Notes: a model not told the origin generated them from the letters alone. 64,000 bases of DNA from Candidatus Obscuribacterales bacterium (GCA_020054205.1 JAGVLS010000017.1:1-64000), one strand, 5' to 3'; positions 1 through 10,064 are shown, counted from the first letter of the stretch. A program made the numbers and translations.

Positions 1-149
1 AATTTTTCTGACTTCTATCCTTATGTTTACAATTAATATTGGCTGGCTCGTCGGTGCGGGATTGTATTGTCAGAATTTTGTTTATTTTTCTGACCTTTTA
101 GTTGGTAGCAAAAATATATGGTCAATAACAAGTTTAAGATAGCCTATTT

Positions 150-172
150 AGGCAAGTTATGATTGCCTTTTT
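150..172 (+). terminator. hairpin with T-run, + strand
   Basis: AGGCAA (150-155), 7-nt loop, TTGCCT (163-168), then a run of five T. The T-run is on the + strand, so it would end a + strand transcript arriving from left of the window and converging on the c-di-GMP gene. It overlaps that gene's stop codon (171-173). On the minus strand the same hairpin lacks a T-run. The region 1-149 shows no gene. Confidence 0.45.
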
Positions 173-3100
173 ATGCAGTCGGCTGTTCCCCATCCATTTC
201 AGCAAGTACAGCCAAGAATATATCTACTAGCAAAGGATCAAATTGTGAGCCAGAGGCATTTTTGAGCACCCGCTGTGCTTTTTCTTTTGTCATTGCTTTT
301 CTATAGGGTCGATCACTAATCATCGCATGATAAGCATCAACTATTGCTACTATACGAGCAGCAAGTGGTATTTCTTCCCCTCTCAATCCTCGCGGATAAC
401 CAGTACCATCCCAACACTCATGATGATTTTCGAGAATATCGCATATTTCTTTTAAAGCATGAATTGGACGAAACATTTGAGCACCAAGCACTGGATGTTG
501 CATAAGTATTTTCAATTCATCAGGTGTAGCTTGCCCTTCGCGATTAATTACTTCCTCTGGAATAGATAGTAATCCCACATCATGCAATAAACTAGCAACA
601 CGCACTTGTTCTATTTGTCTATCAGATAAGCCTAATACTTTGGCAACCATAGCAGCAAAACGAGCAGTTTCTAAATGATGTACTTTGTTATACTCAGATT
701 TTGCATATAAAGCTCCAGCCATAGTCTTAACCATTTCCACAACTTCTGGCAGCATAATATCTGCATTGGCTGCATCAGTTGATTCAGACGCAGCTTTAGA
801 TGACGGCAAGGAATGGGATTGCATTTCAGCTGGTATGGGTACTTGAGATGGCACTTGAGATTGTGTCCCCAATTCTGTTGGGGATTGACTGTGCGACGGA
901 GGTTGAATTTGAGATGAAGGTTGAGGTTGGGATGGAGGTTGAGGTTGGGATGGAGGTTGAGTTTGAGGCGAAGATTGAATTTGAGGTGGAACTTGAATGT
1001 GAAATGAAGATTGAATGTGTGGTGGGAGTGGAAGTGGAGTTAAAAGCTGAGAACTAGTTTCAACATCACTTTTTGTAGGCTCATCCTTTGCAGGCACATA
1101 TTGTCCAGCCGCACTTGCGTTTTGCATAGATTCACTTGCATTTTCTATAGACCCACTTGCATTTCGTGCCGCTTTCTTTTCAGACAATTCATTTTCAAAT
1201 TCATGAAATAATAAGTCAGAAGCTATATGAACTTGATCTCGTCCCATACGTTTAGACATATACAGGGCCTTATCGGCAAGCTCTAGTAAACGATGCTGAG
1301 TTTGTGAATCATCCGGGTAAGTTGCCACACCCATAGATGCTGTTATAGATAATTCAAGATCTCCTTGTTTAATTTCTTCTTTCGCTAATGATCTGCGTAA
1401 ACGTTCTGCAACGATAAGAGCGCCTTCTTGATTAATTTCAGGCAGAATTAATAAAAATTCTTCACCACCGTAGCGCACTGGAATATCTACATCACGGCAG
1501 TCTCGCTTAACTATACGAGCAATTGATTTCAGAACCACATCACCTACTGGGTGACCATACGTATCATTAATGGATTTAAAATGATCAACATCAATCATAA
1601 TTACAGATACATTACGTTGATAACGTTCTGCTACTCTTAGTTGTTCAGTTAGTTTTTCTTGCCCAGTTCTGTGATTAACTAGACCAGTTAAACCATCAGT
1701 AGTAGCTTGCTTTTCAACACGTTTATAAAGTCTTGTATTTTTTAAACCAATAGCTATTTGATTTGCTGCTTGACTTAGAAAGTCTCCATTGCTTGAAGAC
1801 CATTGAGCTTCTGACTCACATTTATGTCCACCTAAAATGCCAAATAACTGATCACCATCAGTAATTGGTGCATAAAACAATGAATACATATAGAAGTGAG
1901 ACAATATTTCTTCTCTGAAAGGCTCAACATTTTTGTCTCGCTTAACATCGTTTACTAGGAGTATTTGATCTTTAGGAAAATTAGATCTAAAAATTTCAAG
2001 AATAGCAAGATCTAAATTTCGATCAATAAGTTTATACGCTTCATTACTTACATATTCCCTGCGAATTGTATCCATGGGTTCTTCCATATCAGGAAGTACA
2101 ACAAAACAACAATCCAATTTAAGATAGCCAGCAATACTTTCCAACATTTCATCTATATTGGCATCAATATTTAAAGACCTTCGAATAATATCGCTTATCC
2201 GACGCAACAAGAGATCTTGGTGTCCTCTCATTGCTATTTCTTTCTTAGTAATATTAAGCAAACGATTTGCTTGCTCTAATTTTTCATTTTCTTTAGTGAC
2301 TTTCAAATTTGCAATACGTTCTTTTTCATGATGTTGTTCAAGACGTTGAGCATAATCTTCTAAGAGTTGTAATTGAACAGCTAATTCTCTTTCAGTTCGC
2401 CTAAGTCTAAGCAATGCTCTAACATGAGCTAACAATTCAGCTTCTAAACAATTATCAGCTATACAATCATCAGCGCCAGCATCTAAGCCTTCTATTTTAC
2501 TTTCTGCATTTGTGCTAGAGACAACTAAAATAACAGGCAAATATCGCCACTGATGTGAATGTTTTACTTTTTTACAAAGACTATATTGTGAATATCCTTC
2601 TAAGGCACTAGCGAGAATAATTAAATCTATTGGTTCATTATTTAAATGTGCAATTGCTTTTTCTTCATCATCAGCTTCAATAACTTTATAGTGCTGAGAA
2701 AGAATTCTCACAAGTCTTCTTCTTACACCTCTGTCATGATGAGCTATTAATAGGAGGTCATTATGAGTAGTTTCTGAATTCAACAGTGTAGTTTCACTAG
2801 AAGACAAATTCGGCATACGGGCATAGAGGTTTTGTCCAATTAGCTTTAAAGTAGAAATATCCTTTTCTTCAATTTCTTTTGTGGTATCAAGAGAAATAAC
2901 ACGCAATAATCCTTTAACTGTTTTATTGTTTTTATCTAAGCCATCTGCAATCGGCACAACTAGATAAGGGAACCCCGTATCAGCTCCCGTTGATTTATCA
3001 GTTCGAAATAATTTGCGAGCATAGACTTTACCAGACCAGGGATTTAAAGTTTGTTTCACGTGCTGAGCGATCGAACTCATTGCTTCAGTAGCTAGCTCAT

Positions 3101-3353
3101 GATTTGTATCCACCAATTCTTCAACGGAATACTGCAAACTATCATTTTCATCTTGCTGGCTAGAAAATGACACTAAATTAACTACTTTAGGACCATAGGC
3201 TAAGTCGATAATGCCATAATCAAAACCAAGAATATTACATATATGTAGCCGCAAAGCATCAATTTCTTGCTTAGGCAAAATATCAGCTGGCAGATTATCT
3301 GCTATTTGATCTTTATTAGTAGTATCATCCGAACTTGTCACAATTTTTCTCAA
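171..3353 (-). CDS. GAF / degenerate receiver / GAF / GGDEF / HD-GYP signalling protein
   Basis: Predicted cytosolic c-di-GMP protein of 1060 residues with no membrane segment. Order seen: GAF-like region (about 30-180), CheY-like receiver fold (about 198-320), coiled coil (325-375), second GAF (about 385-545), GGDEF domain (about 550-715) with GGEEF at 629-633 and an RxxD inhibitory site five residues before it, a Pro/Gln/Ser linker (about 770-830), and HD-GYP with HD at 924-925 and GYP at 985-987. The catalytic motifs of both cyclase and phosphodiesterase are intact, so it may make and break c-di-GMP. The receiver lacks the phospho-acceptor Asp (sequence LIILASALEG) and the usual Lys, so it is probably not phosphorylated. 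The listed start is TTG; GTG at 3341 is an alternative. It lies 36 bp behind asnB on the same strand. Confidence 0.9.
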   Translation of the reverse strand: MRKIVTSSDDTTNKDQIADNLPADILPKQEIDALRLHICNILGFDYGIIDLAYGPKVVNLVSFSSQQDENDSLQYSVEELVDTNHELATEAMSSIAQHVKQTLNPWSGKVYARKLFRTDKSTGADTGFPYLVVPIADGLDKNNKTVKGLLRVISLDTTKEIEEKDISTLKLIGQNLYARMPNLSSSETTLLNSETTHNDLLLIAHHDRGVRRRLVRILSQHYKVIEADDEEKAIAHLNNEPIDLIILASALEGYSQYSLCKKVKHSHQWRYLPVILVVSSTNAESKIEGLDAGADDCIADNCLEAELLAHVRALLRLRRTERELAVQLQLLEDYAQRLEQHHEKERIANLKVTKENEKLEQANRLLNITKKEIAMRGHQDLLLRRISDIIRRSLNIDANIDEMLESIAGYLKLDCCFVVLPDMEEPMDTIRREYVSNEAYKLIDRNLDLAILEIFRSNFPKDQILLVNDVKRDKNVEPFREEILSHFYMYSLFYAPITDGDQLFGILGGHKCESEAQWSSSNGDFLSQAANQIAIGLKNTRLYKRVEKQATTDGLTGLVNHRTGQEKLTEQLRVAERYQRNVSVIMIDVDHFKSINDTYGHPVGDVVLKSIARIVKRDCRDVDIPVRYGGEEFLLILPEINQEGALIVAERLRRSLAKEEIKQGDLELSITASMGVATYPDDSQTQHRLLELADKALYMSKRMGRDQVHIASDLLFHEFENELSEKKAARNASGSIENASESMQNASAAGQYVPAKDEPTKSDVETSSQLLTPLPLPPHIQSSFHIQVPPQIQSSPQTQPPSQPQPPSQPQPSSQIQPPSHSQSPTELGTQSQVPSQVPIPAEMQSHSLPSSKAASESTDAANADIMLPEVVEMVKTMAGALYAKSEYNKVHHLETARFAAMVAKVLGLSDRQIEQVRVASLLHDVGLLSIPEEVINREGQATPDELKILMQHPVLGAQMFRPIHALKEICDILENHHECWDGTGYPRGLRGEEIPLAARIVAIVDAYHAMISDRPYRKAMTKEKAQRVLKNASGSQFDPLLVDIFLAVLAEMDGEQPTA
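919..960. repeat. 18-bp tandem repeat in the Pro/Gln linker
   Basis: GGTTGAGGTTGGGATGGA occurs twice back to back (919-936, 937-954), and a third copy starts and then degenerates. It encodes the SQPQPP units of the linker between the GGDEF and HD-GYP domains. Because 18 bp is a multiple of three, copy changes would keep the frame. Confidence 0.8.
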
Positions 3354-3389
3354 CTTTAGCTTTAATACTAATTCTATCTTAATTTTTCC

Positions 3390-5273
3390 CTATCGAAAAT
3401 ATTTTTGCCACCACCATTGAAACATGAATAAAGTCCATAATTCTTTCCGCCTATCAAAACGCCCCTGTCTATGTTCCGTCAGTAAACTATTTACATAATC
3501 AAAATTGAATATGCTTTGCTGTTTAATAAAACTTTGAGATAAAAACTCATCTACTAATGACTTAAAATCATCATTAAGCCATTTAGCAACTGGTATACCA
3601 AAACCTTTTTTAGGACGTTTGAGAATTTTTTCTGGCAAATGTGATATTAATGCCTTTTTCAACAAATATTTAGTAGTTAGTCCATTGACTTTAAATTTTT
3701 CTGGCAAAGATAAAGCAAATTCAACAACCGGATACGCTAAAAACGGTAATCTTACTTCAAGAGACGCTGCCATAGAGGCACGATCTGACTTTACGAGTAG
3801 ATCATCGGGCAAATATGTATTCATATCTAATTGCATGATTTTGGACACAATATCATTTTTATTTGAATTTCCATTTTGTGAATGGTAGAAAGACAATTCT
3901 TTTTCAGAGTTCAATACAAGCAAATCTGATTTAATTAAACGATCATGCTCTTTTAAAGGAATGGCTCCCATCCAATGTAAGTGCCTGGCAATTGATGGTT
4001 CGTTAGCTGAATTGATAAAGCGTTTTGCTTTAAAATCAAAACTTAAATTATTATGTGAAACAGGCAAGCTGCGAATAGCAGGCTCAAGAATGGTCTTACG
4101 TAATATCTTTGGTATATTAAGCCAGTAAGACACAAGTCTATGAGCTTGGTAAGTTGGATAGCCACCAAATAATTCATCACCACCTTCTCCTGCTAAAGCT
4201 ACTTTTACTTGCTGCCTTGTCATTTTAGATAAGAAATAAGTTGGCACAATGGAAGCATCAGCAATAGGTTCATCTACATATTGCCATAATTCTTCCAACA
4301 TATTTAGAGCAAGCTTAGAAGGGAATTGATAAATATTATGCTCACAGTTTAAATGACGAGCAACAGTTTTAGCATGTTCAGATTCATCAAATGAACTTTC
4401 CTCAAAACCAATAGAAAATGTTTTTATTTTCTCTCCTGCCTTGTAAGAAGCAAGCGCAGCAATAGCTGACGAATCAATTCCTCCAGATAGAAATACACCA
4501 AGAGGCACGTCAGCAATTAGTCTTAGCTCGGTCGAACGTCCTAATAATTCAATCAGTTTTTCTTTAGCTTCATTTTCATTGGTAATTGTTTTATCAATTT
4601 TTGGCTGCCAGTATTTTCCGGTTTTAACATTTCCATTTTTCACAAGCAAAAAATGCGCTGGTGGTAATTTACTAATACCAGCAAAAATAGAATCAGGCGA
4701 TGGAACGTATTCTAAAGCTAAATATTTTTGCAAAGCACTAAAATTAACTTGTTTGCTTACTTTAGGATGGGCCAGGACAGCTTTAATTTCCGATCCAAAA
4801 ACAAGTTCACCTTCAAAAACACCATAATGCAGTGGTTTTTCTCCCATACGATCACGGGCAATAAACAATTGTTTTTCTTTACTGTCCCATATGGCAAAAG
4901 CAAACATGCCTTCTAAATAATTTAAGCAATCAATACCAAACTCTTCATACAAATGAACTATTACTTCCGTATCAGAAGCTGTTTTTAACACATGCCCCTT
5001 GGCAATAACTATTTTTTGTAATTCATGGAAGTTATATATTTCGCCGTTAAAAACAATCCAGATAGTGCCATCTTCATTACAAATAGGCTGATGACCGCTA
5101 ACCAGATCAATTATTGATAAGCGCCTCATGCCAAGAGATGCTGGTCCAATGTTTTTGCGACCTTCATCATCTGGTCCCCTGTGATACATGCTCTTAAGCA
5201 TTGCTTGAAGAATAACTTCTCCATCACCAATGTCTTGACCATTCAGTCTTAAATAGCCAGCGATGCCGCACAT
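3390..5273 (-). CDS. asnB: asparagine synthase (glutamine-hydrolysing)
   Basis: Converts aspartate, glutamine and ATP to asparagine. The 627-residue protein starts MCGIAGYL, so Cys2 becomes the N-terminal nucleophile of the class II glutaminase domain (about 2-190). The ATP-binding synthetase domain carries the pyrophosphate loop SGGIDSS at 263-269. The C-terminal stretch LPEKILKRPKKGFGIP is typical of the family. Length matches AsnB proteins of about 620-640 residues. A strong GGAGGGA lies about 12 nt upstream of the ATG. A role in capsule or glycan amidation is possible for AsnB paralogues, but no glycan genes are nearby. Confidence 0.95.
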   Translation of the reverse strand: MCGIAGYLRLNGQDIGDGEVILQAMLKSMYHRGPDDEGRKNIGPASLGMRRLSIIDLVSGHQPICNEDGTIWIVFNGEIYNFHELQKIVIAKGHVLKTASDTEVIVHLYEEFGIDCLNYLEGMFAFAIWDSKEKQLFIARDRMGEKPLHYGVFEGELVFGSEIKAVLAHPKVSKQVNFSALQKYLALEYVPSPDSIFAGISKLPPAHFLLVKNGNVKTGKYWQPKIDKTITNENEAKEKLIELLGRSTELRLIADVPLGVFLSGGIDSSAIAALASYKAGEKIKTFSIGFEESSFDESEHAKTVARHLNCEHNIYQFPSKLALNMLEELWQYVDEPIADASIVPTYFLSKMTRQQVKVALAGEGGDELFGGYPTYQAHRLVSYWLNIPKILRKTILEPAIRSLPVSHNNLSFDFKAKRFINSANEPSIARHLHWMGAIPLKEHDRLIKSDLLVLNSEKELSFYHSQNGNSNKNDIVSKIMQLDMNTYLPDDLLVKSDRASMAASLEVRLPFLAYPVVEFALSLPEKFKVNGLTTKYLLKKALISHLPEKILKRPKKGFGIPVAKWLNDDFKSLVDEFLSQSFIKQQSIFNFDYVNSLLTEHRQGRFDRRKELWTLFMFQWWWQKYFR

Positions 5274-5373
5274 ATTCTAATTAACTCCCTCCATATTAAT
5301 TGTCCTCCATTGCTGCTTTAGGCGCACTAAATGACAACGAAGCATGTCACAAAAGAGATGCTAGACTAATAAG

Positions 5374-5952
5374 ATGACAAGACATATTTTAAATCAAAGG
5401 TTTTTTAAAAGATCTACTTTAACTGTAGCGAGAGAATTGCTTGGATTATCGCTTTTTCGTCGTTTTGATGATGGCAATATTGTTTCAGCTGAAATAGTTG
5501 AAGTGGAAGCTTATACAGCAGATGATCCTGCATGCCACGCGTATAAAGGGCTAACCAAACGAACATCAGTTATGTTTGGCCCACCAGGATATGCATATGT
5601 TTATTTTATTTATGGTATGTATCATTGTTTAAATGTGGTTACCGAACCTGATGGAATTGCCGGTGCTGTGCTTATTCGTGCTATTTCTTCTGACAAAGCT
5701 AATGGTCCAGGAAAATTGTGCAAGCGATTGCAAATTACAAATGAGCATAATGGTATAAATTTACTCGATAATACAGGTGAGCTGTGGCTTGGCTATAATA
5801 AGTCATATAAAGATACTGAAATTATTTCAACTACTCGCATTGGTATATCACAAGCACAAGATAGATTATGGCGATATTATGTAAAAGATAATCCGTATGT
5901 ATCTACCTATAAGACTAATGCAAAAAACAAAAAACCAATACTCATCAAATAA
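5374..5952 (+). CDS. mpg: 3-methyladenine DNA glycosylase (AAG/MPG family)
   Basis: Base-excision repair enzyme that removes alkylated purines. The 192-residue protein shows the family landmarks in order: ARELLG near the N-terminus, the catalytic-Glu segment AEIVEVEAY, the HAYKG and RTSVMFGPPGYAYVYFIYGM block, and NGPGKLCK. Length is normal for bacterial members (about 190-210). It is divergent from asnB across a 100-bp gap. Its end overlaps the VanZ-like gene. No strong ribosome site is visible. Confidence 0.93.
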   Translation: MTRHILNQRFFKRSTLTVARELLGLSLFRRFDDGNIVSAEIVEVEAYTADDPACHAYKGLTKRTSVMFGPPGYAYVYFIYGMYHCLNVVTEPDGIAGAVLIRAISSDKANGPGKLCKRLQITNEHNGINLLDNTGELWLGYNKSYKDTEIISTTRIGISQAQDRLWRYYVKDNPYVSTYKTNAKNKKPILIK

Positions 5953-6400
5953 TAGTCCACTTAACGCTAGCAAGCACAATAAAACCTGGCTTATTGCTTG
6001 GACATTTACAATTGGTTGGATGATCGTAATTTATATTTTTTCCAGTCAAACTAATTCAAATGAACAAACACAAGCTGTGTTTGGCAATTGGAATTATCTT
6101 GTTAGAAAAGGTGCTCATTTAAGTGAATATACAATTTTATTTTGTCTATTGAGCTGGGCAATAATTTCTACAAAAAATACTTTTACTGATTTAAGAAGTT
6201 TTCTTTTTACAAAAAATAATTTTGCCTTCGCTTTTTTAATAGCTTTTCTTTATTCTTTAACTGATGAATGGCATCAATCTTTTGTTCCAGGGCGCAGTGC
6301 TTCTCTAGGCGATGTTGGCATAGATACAATTGGTATTTGCTTAGGATATTTGTCCTTCAAATTTGTATCCTACGCCATGCACGTTTTTAATAAGAGATGA
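5897..6400 (+). CDS. VanZ-like membrane protein
   Basis: A 167-residue protein with the VanZ-family pattern: a first membrane segment followed by FSSQ, then VRKGAHLSEYTIL, and a late LTDEWHQSFVPGRSASLGDVGIDTIG block. Four membrane segments are likely. VanZ proteins are linked to glycopeptide resistance in enterococci, but most members have unknown roles. The gene overlaps the end of the glycosylase gene by 56 bp; an ATG at 5918 would reduce this to 35 bp. Neither has a clear ribosome site, so translation may be coupled to the upstream gene. Confidence 0.85.
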   Translation: MYLPIRLMQKTKNQYSSNNSPLNASKHNKTWLIAWTFTIGWMIVIYIFSSQTNSNEQTQAVFGNWNYLVRKGAHLSEYTILFCLLSWAIISTKNTFTDLRSFLFTKNNFAFAFLIAFLYSLTDEWHQSFVPGRSASLGDVGIDTIGICLGYLSFKFVSYAMHVFNKR

Positions 6401-6517
6401 CTTACCATCGATATCAATTTTATTTTTAAGTTTTTCAACACATGTTCCAATGTCTCAGCTGATCGCTCAGAATCTATTGTATGTTCTGACGAATTTAAAA
6501 CAAATTCTCCCACTTTA

Positions 6518-6556
6518 AAATAGTCGAGAAATTTTTACACTTCTCGACTATTTATT
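6518..6556. terminator. bidirectional intrinsic terminator
   Basis: A perfect 13-bp stem: AAATAGTCGAGAA (6518-6530), 10-nt loop, TTCTCGACTATTT (6541-6553). A-rich sequence lies before it and T-rich after it, so it can work on both strands. It sits between the convergent VanZ-like gene (+) and rpoD (-). Confidence 0.8.
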
Positions 6557-6588
6557 GTTAGCTATCTAAGGATGGAGTAATAAACTCT

Positions 6589-7614
6589 TTATAGATATTC
6601 TCTTAAGCGAGATGAGCGTCCTGGTTGGCGCAATTTTCTAAGTGCTTTAAACTCAATTTGTCTTACACGTTCACGAGTAACGGTAAACAATTGACCAACT
6701 TCTTCAAGGGTTCTTTGACGTCCATCATCAAGTCCAAAACGCAAACGTAGAACATCACGCTCACGGGGAGTTAGCTCATTAAGCATACGAGCTAAATCCT
6801 GACGCAACAATTCATGAGTAACAGTTGTCTCAGGACGTTCTGCTTCAGAATCTTCAATAAAATCACCCAAACGAGAATCTTCTTCTTTACCAATTGGGGT
6901 CTCTAAAGAAATTGGTTCTTTAGCAGCCTTAATTATTTCATGCAGCTTAACCAATGAAACTCCCATAGATCTGGCAAGCTCTTGTTCTGTTGGTTTGCGA
7001 TTGTATTCTTGAGCTAATTGGCGTGTAACTTTTTTTAGTTTATTGATGGTTTCAACCATATGCACTGGTACACGAATTGTACGAGATTTATCAGCTAGCG
7101 CACGAGTGATAGCTTGACGAATCCACCAAGTTGCATATGTAGAGAATTTATAACCACGCTCATGGTCAAATTTCTCAGCAGCACGGATTAATCCTAGATT
7201 ACCTTCTTGAATCAAATCAAGAAAAGACAATCCTCTACCTATATATTTTTTAGCAATTGACACAACCAAGCGCAAATTAGCTTGTACTAGCTTTCGCTTA
7301 GCCATCATATCGCCTTGCAAAATTTTTCTAGCTAATTCAATTTCTTCATCAGGCTTTAAAAGCTGTATTCTGCCAATTTCTCGCAAATAAAGTCTCACAG
7401 AGTCTTCTGTAGCAATTTCACGAGTTGATGGCATTTCAATTGGCTCATCATCATCGTCATCTAAACTATTATCTTCATCATCAATAATAGTGAATGTATC
7501 TGCTTCATCCAATAAATCTAATTCTTCTAATTCACTACGCTTAGCAATATTTTCGTCTTCTACGAGAAGCCCACCCATAGATCTTTCACCGTCTTGAGCT
7601 GTTTTTTTCGCCAT
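6589..7614 (-). CDS. rpoD: primary RNA polymerase sigma factor (sigma-70/SigA)
   Basis: Housekeeping sigma factor of 341 residues. Seen: region 1.2 ([16 protein letters not shown]), region 2 with the -10 recognition helix ([21 protein letters not shown]), region 3 ([13 protein letters not shown]), region 4 helix-turn-helix ([20 protein letters not shown]) and the REYL C-terminus. Region 1.1 is absent; instead there is a short acidic N-terminus with a [13 protein letters not shown] stretch. This short form resembles cyanobacterial SigA. The frame extends to a TTG at 7653, but ATG at 7614 has GAGGA at the right distance and starts with MAKK, so I chose it. Confidence 0.96.
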   Translation of the reverse strand: MAKKTAQDGERSMGGLLVEDENIAKRSELEELDLLDEADTFTIIDDEDNSLDDDDDEPIEMPSTREIATEDSVRLYLREIGRIQLLKPDEEIELARKILQGDMMAKRKLVQANLRLVVSIAKKYIGRGLSFLDLIQEGNLGLIRAAEKFDHERGYKFSTYATWWIRQAITRALADKSRTIRVPVHMVETINKLKKVTRQLAQEYNRKPTEQELARSMGVSLVKLHEIIKAAKEPISLETPIGKEEDSRLGDFIEDSEAERPETTVTHELLRQDLARMLNELTPRERDVLRLRFGLDDGRQRTLEEVGQLFTVTRERVRQIEFKALRKLRQPGRSSRLREYL

Positions 7615-8039
7615 AATGTCCTCATTCGAAAGTATGTCGCATTGCTCTTTCAAGCAACTGTTTTCTAGTTTGATATATTGATTTAGGCAAGCTCAAAATT
7701 ATTTAATGATCTAATTGATGATCCAAGAATATTCAAGCCCAATCGAATAATGTTTTGCTGTCAAGAATTACGTTCTTAAAACATGATATGTGCACAAAGT
7801 AAATTCAAGGACAATCTGAATAGTTCTATAAGCTTTCAGTTTTTACTTATTTATTCCTTTTACTTTGCAAGTCTTTATTTGCTTGGCAACAAACCTAGTA
7901 TAAGGGCGTCCACTCAACTTGGCGCATCATGTTACAAGAGATTAACACCATATTTAGAACAGTCCGGTAATTAACTAAATCACACAATTTTCAAGAGATA
8001 AGCTTAAACAAAACTCAGCTAGACTGCCGTGGGCAGACT
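7615..8039. other. 425-bp region upstream of rpoD, no gene
   Basis: This lies between rpoD and uvrB, both on the minus strand, and probably holds the rpoD promoter and leader. A TTGACA on the minus strand (complement of 7760-7765) has no convincing -10 partner. A 63-codon + strand frame at 7783-7974 lacks a ribosome site and looks random. I see no RNA gene here. Confidence 0.4.
8024..8036 (-). terminator. possible weak terminator of uvrB
   Basis: CTGCC (8024-8028), GTG loop, GGCAG (8032-8036), just after the uvrB stop. On the minus strand a T-rich stretch follows only after about nine bases, so the assignment is weak. Confidence 0.3.
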
Positions 8040-10064
8040 TTACCTTCCTCTTTTGTTAGCTATATGTTTTTGCAAAATCATAAGCTTGTCTCTTAGCTCA
8101 GCTGCTTTTTCAAAATCAAGCATTTTTGCAGCTTCCTTCATTTGTTTATCAATTGTTTTAACAAGCTTTGGTAAATCTAAATTATTCAATTCAATTTGTT
8201 CAGATAATGTTTCAGGATCAACAATTGTTCTAGCTACTGGAGATTCTCTTGTGCGCAGTGAATCTATAAGCAAATTAGTAGTGTCTTTTACAATTGTTGT
8301 TGGCGTAATATTATGCTCTTTGTTATAAGCACTTTGCAGTTGTCTACGCCTTTCAGTTTCTGACATAGCTTTTTTCATCGAATCTGTCATACGCTCAGCA
8401 TATAAAATCACTTTGCCGCCAACATTACGTGCGGCTCTACCTATAGTTTGCACAAGTGATTTTTCTGCTCTTAGAAATCCTTCTTTATCCGCTTCCATAA
8501 TGGCGACCAAACTAACTTCTGGCAAATCAAGCCCTTCTCTCAATAAATTGACACCAACCAATACATCAAATTCTCCAAGACGTAAGTCTTGCAATAATTC
8601 AATTCTATCTAATGCTTTTACATCACTGTGTAGCCAGCGAACTCTTATTCCTATTTGTTGCAAGTATTCAGTCAAATCTTCAGCCATACGTTTAGTGAGC
8701 GTAGTTACCAAAACACGTTCACCAATTTTTGCTCTTTCTTTTATTTCCTTAATTAAATCATCGATTTGATTAGCTATAGGTCTTACTTCTACAGCTGGAT
8801 CTACCAAACCAGTTGGTCTAATAATTTGCTCTACAATTTGTGCACTCTGTTTTAACTCTTCATCACCTGGAGTAGCAGACACAAATAATACTTTGCCAAC
8901 TTTTTCAAAAAATTCTTGCGACGTCAGTGGTCTATTATCACGCGCGCAGGGAAGTCGAAAACCATATTCTATTAATGTATCTTTACGGGAGCGATCTCCG
9001 TGATACATTCCTTTAAGCTGGGGGGTAGATACATGCGACTCATCGATAAAAGTCAAAAAGCCATCTTGCCCAAATTTTCTCACAAAATAATCTATTAAAG
9101 TTTGCGGTGGCTGTCCTTTCGCTCTACCTTCTAATATGCGTGAGTAATTTTCAATGCCATTGCAATAACCTACTTCTTTAAGCATTTCAATATCAAATTG
9201 TGTTCTTTGTTTTAGACGCTGGGCTTCAACTAACTTACTTTCTTTTACAAGCTCAGCTACACGTTCTTGCAATTCTACTTCAATTTGAGCAATAGAGCGC
9301 TCAAGTTCTTCTTCATCTGCCACATAATGTTTTGCTGGATAAATACGAATATTATCAGTAGGATTTTCTAATTCACCAGTAATAGGATTAACAATGATAA
9401 TTCTTTCAATTTCATCGCCAAAAAATTCTATTCTAACTATCTTTTCTTCGTAAGGAGGATAAACTTCTACAACATCCCCTTTAGCTCTAAATCTAGCTCT
9501 TTCTACTACAAGATCATTACGTTCATAATAAATGCCAACTAATTGGCGTAAAAGGTCATTGCGTTCAATGCTTTCACCAACTGCAATTTCAATAGCATGG
9601 GACAAATAACGCTCTGGTACACCCAAACCATAGATACAGCTCACTGAGCTTACAACAATAACATCATTACGCTCCCACAAGGAGCGTGTAGTTGAATGCC
9701 TTAGCCTATCAATTTCATCATTTATACTTGCTTCCTTTTCAATATAAGTATCAGAAGATGGAATATAAGATTCTGGTTGATAATAGTCGTAATAAGAAAT
9801 GAAATACTCAACGGCGTTATTTGGAAAAAATTCTCTGAATTCATTACATAGCTGTGCCGCAAGAGTTTTATTATGCGCTAAAACAAGCGCTGGCATTTGA
9901 GTTTGAGCAATTACATGAGCCATTGTCATGGTCTTGCCAGAACCTGTCACTCCTAACAAAGTCTGATAATGATGGTTTTTAGCAATGCCTTCCGACAATA
10001 ATTTAATAGCCTTAGGTTGATCACCAGCAGGCTCAAATTTAGATACTACCTCAAAATTTGGCAT
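8040..10064 (-). CDS. uvrB: excinuclease ABC subunit B
   Basis: Damage-verifying helicase-like subunit of UvrABC nucleotide excision repair. The 674-residue length is normal. Seen: Walker A GVTGSGKT at 38-45, the beta-hairpin segment beginning YYDYYQPESYIP that inserts into DNA, helicase motifs including FIDESHVS and the VQTIGRAARN block, and a C-terminal UVR motif (MLDFEKAAELRDKL) for UvrC/UvrA contact. It lies 41 bp before tatA on the same strand. uvrA is elsewhere in this window, at 50.7-53.6 kb. Confidence 0.97.
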   Translation of the reverse strand: MPNFEVVSKFEPAGDQPKAIKLLSEGIAKNHHYQTLLGVTGSGKTMTMAHVIAQTQMPALVLAHNKTLAAQLCNEFREFFPNNAVEYFISYYDYYQPESYIPSSDTYIEKEASINDEIDRLRHSTTRSLWERNDVIVVSSVSCIYGLGVPERYLSHAIEIAVGESIERNDLLRQLVGIYYERNDLVVERARFRAKGDVVEVYPPYEEKIVRIEFFGDEIERIIIVNPITGELENPTDNIRIYPAKHYVADEEELERSIAQIEVELQERVAELVKESKLVEAQRLKQRTQFDIEMLKEVGYCNGIENYSRILEGRAKGQPPQTLIDYFVRKFGQDGFLTFIDESHVSTPQLKGMYHGDRSRKDTLIEYGFRLPCARDNRPLTSQEFFEKVGKVLFVSATPGDEELKQSAQIVEQIIRPTGLVDPAVEVRPIANQIDDLIKEIKERAKIGERVLVTTLTKRMAEDLTEYLQQIGIRVRWLHSDVKALDRIELLQDLRLGEFDVLVGVNLLREGLDLPEVSLVAIMEADKEGFLRAEKSLVQTIGRAARNVGGKVILYAERMTDSMKKAMSETERRRQLQSAYNKEHNITPTTIVKDTTNLLIDSLRTRESPVARTIVDPETLSEQIELNNLDLPKLVKTIDKQMKEAAKMLDFEKAAELRDKLMILQKHIANKRGR

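Noticed and set aside
800-1057. 85-codon + strand frame
   Set aside because: It is a shadow of the Pro/Gln-rich repeat of the c-di-GMP gene; low-complexity Glu/Val product and no ribosome site.
7783-7974. 63-codon frame upstream of rpoD
   Set aside because: No ribosome site, no domain, and composition like non-coding sequence.
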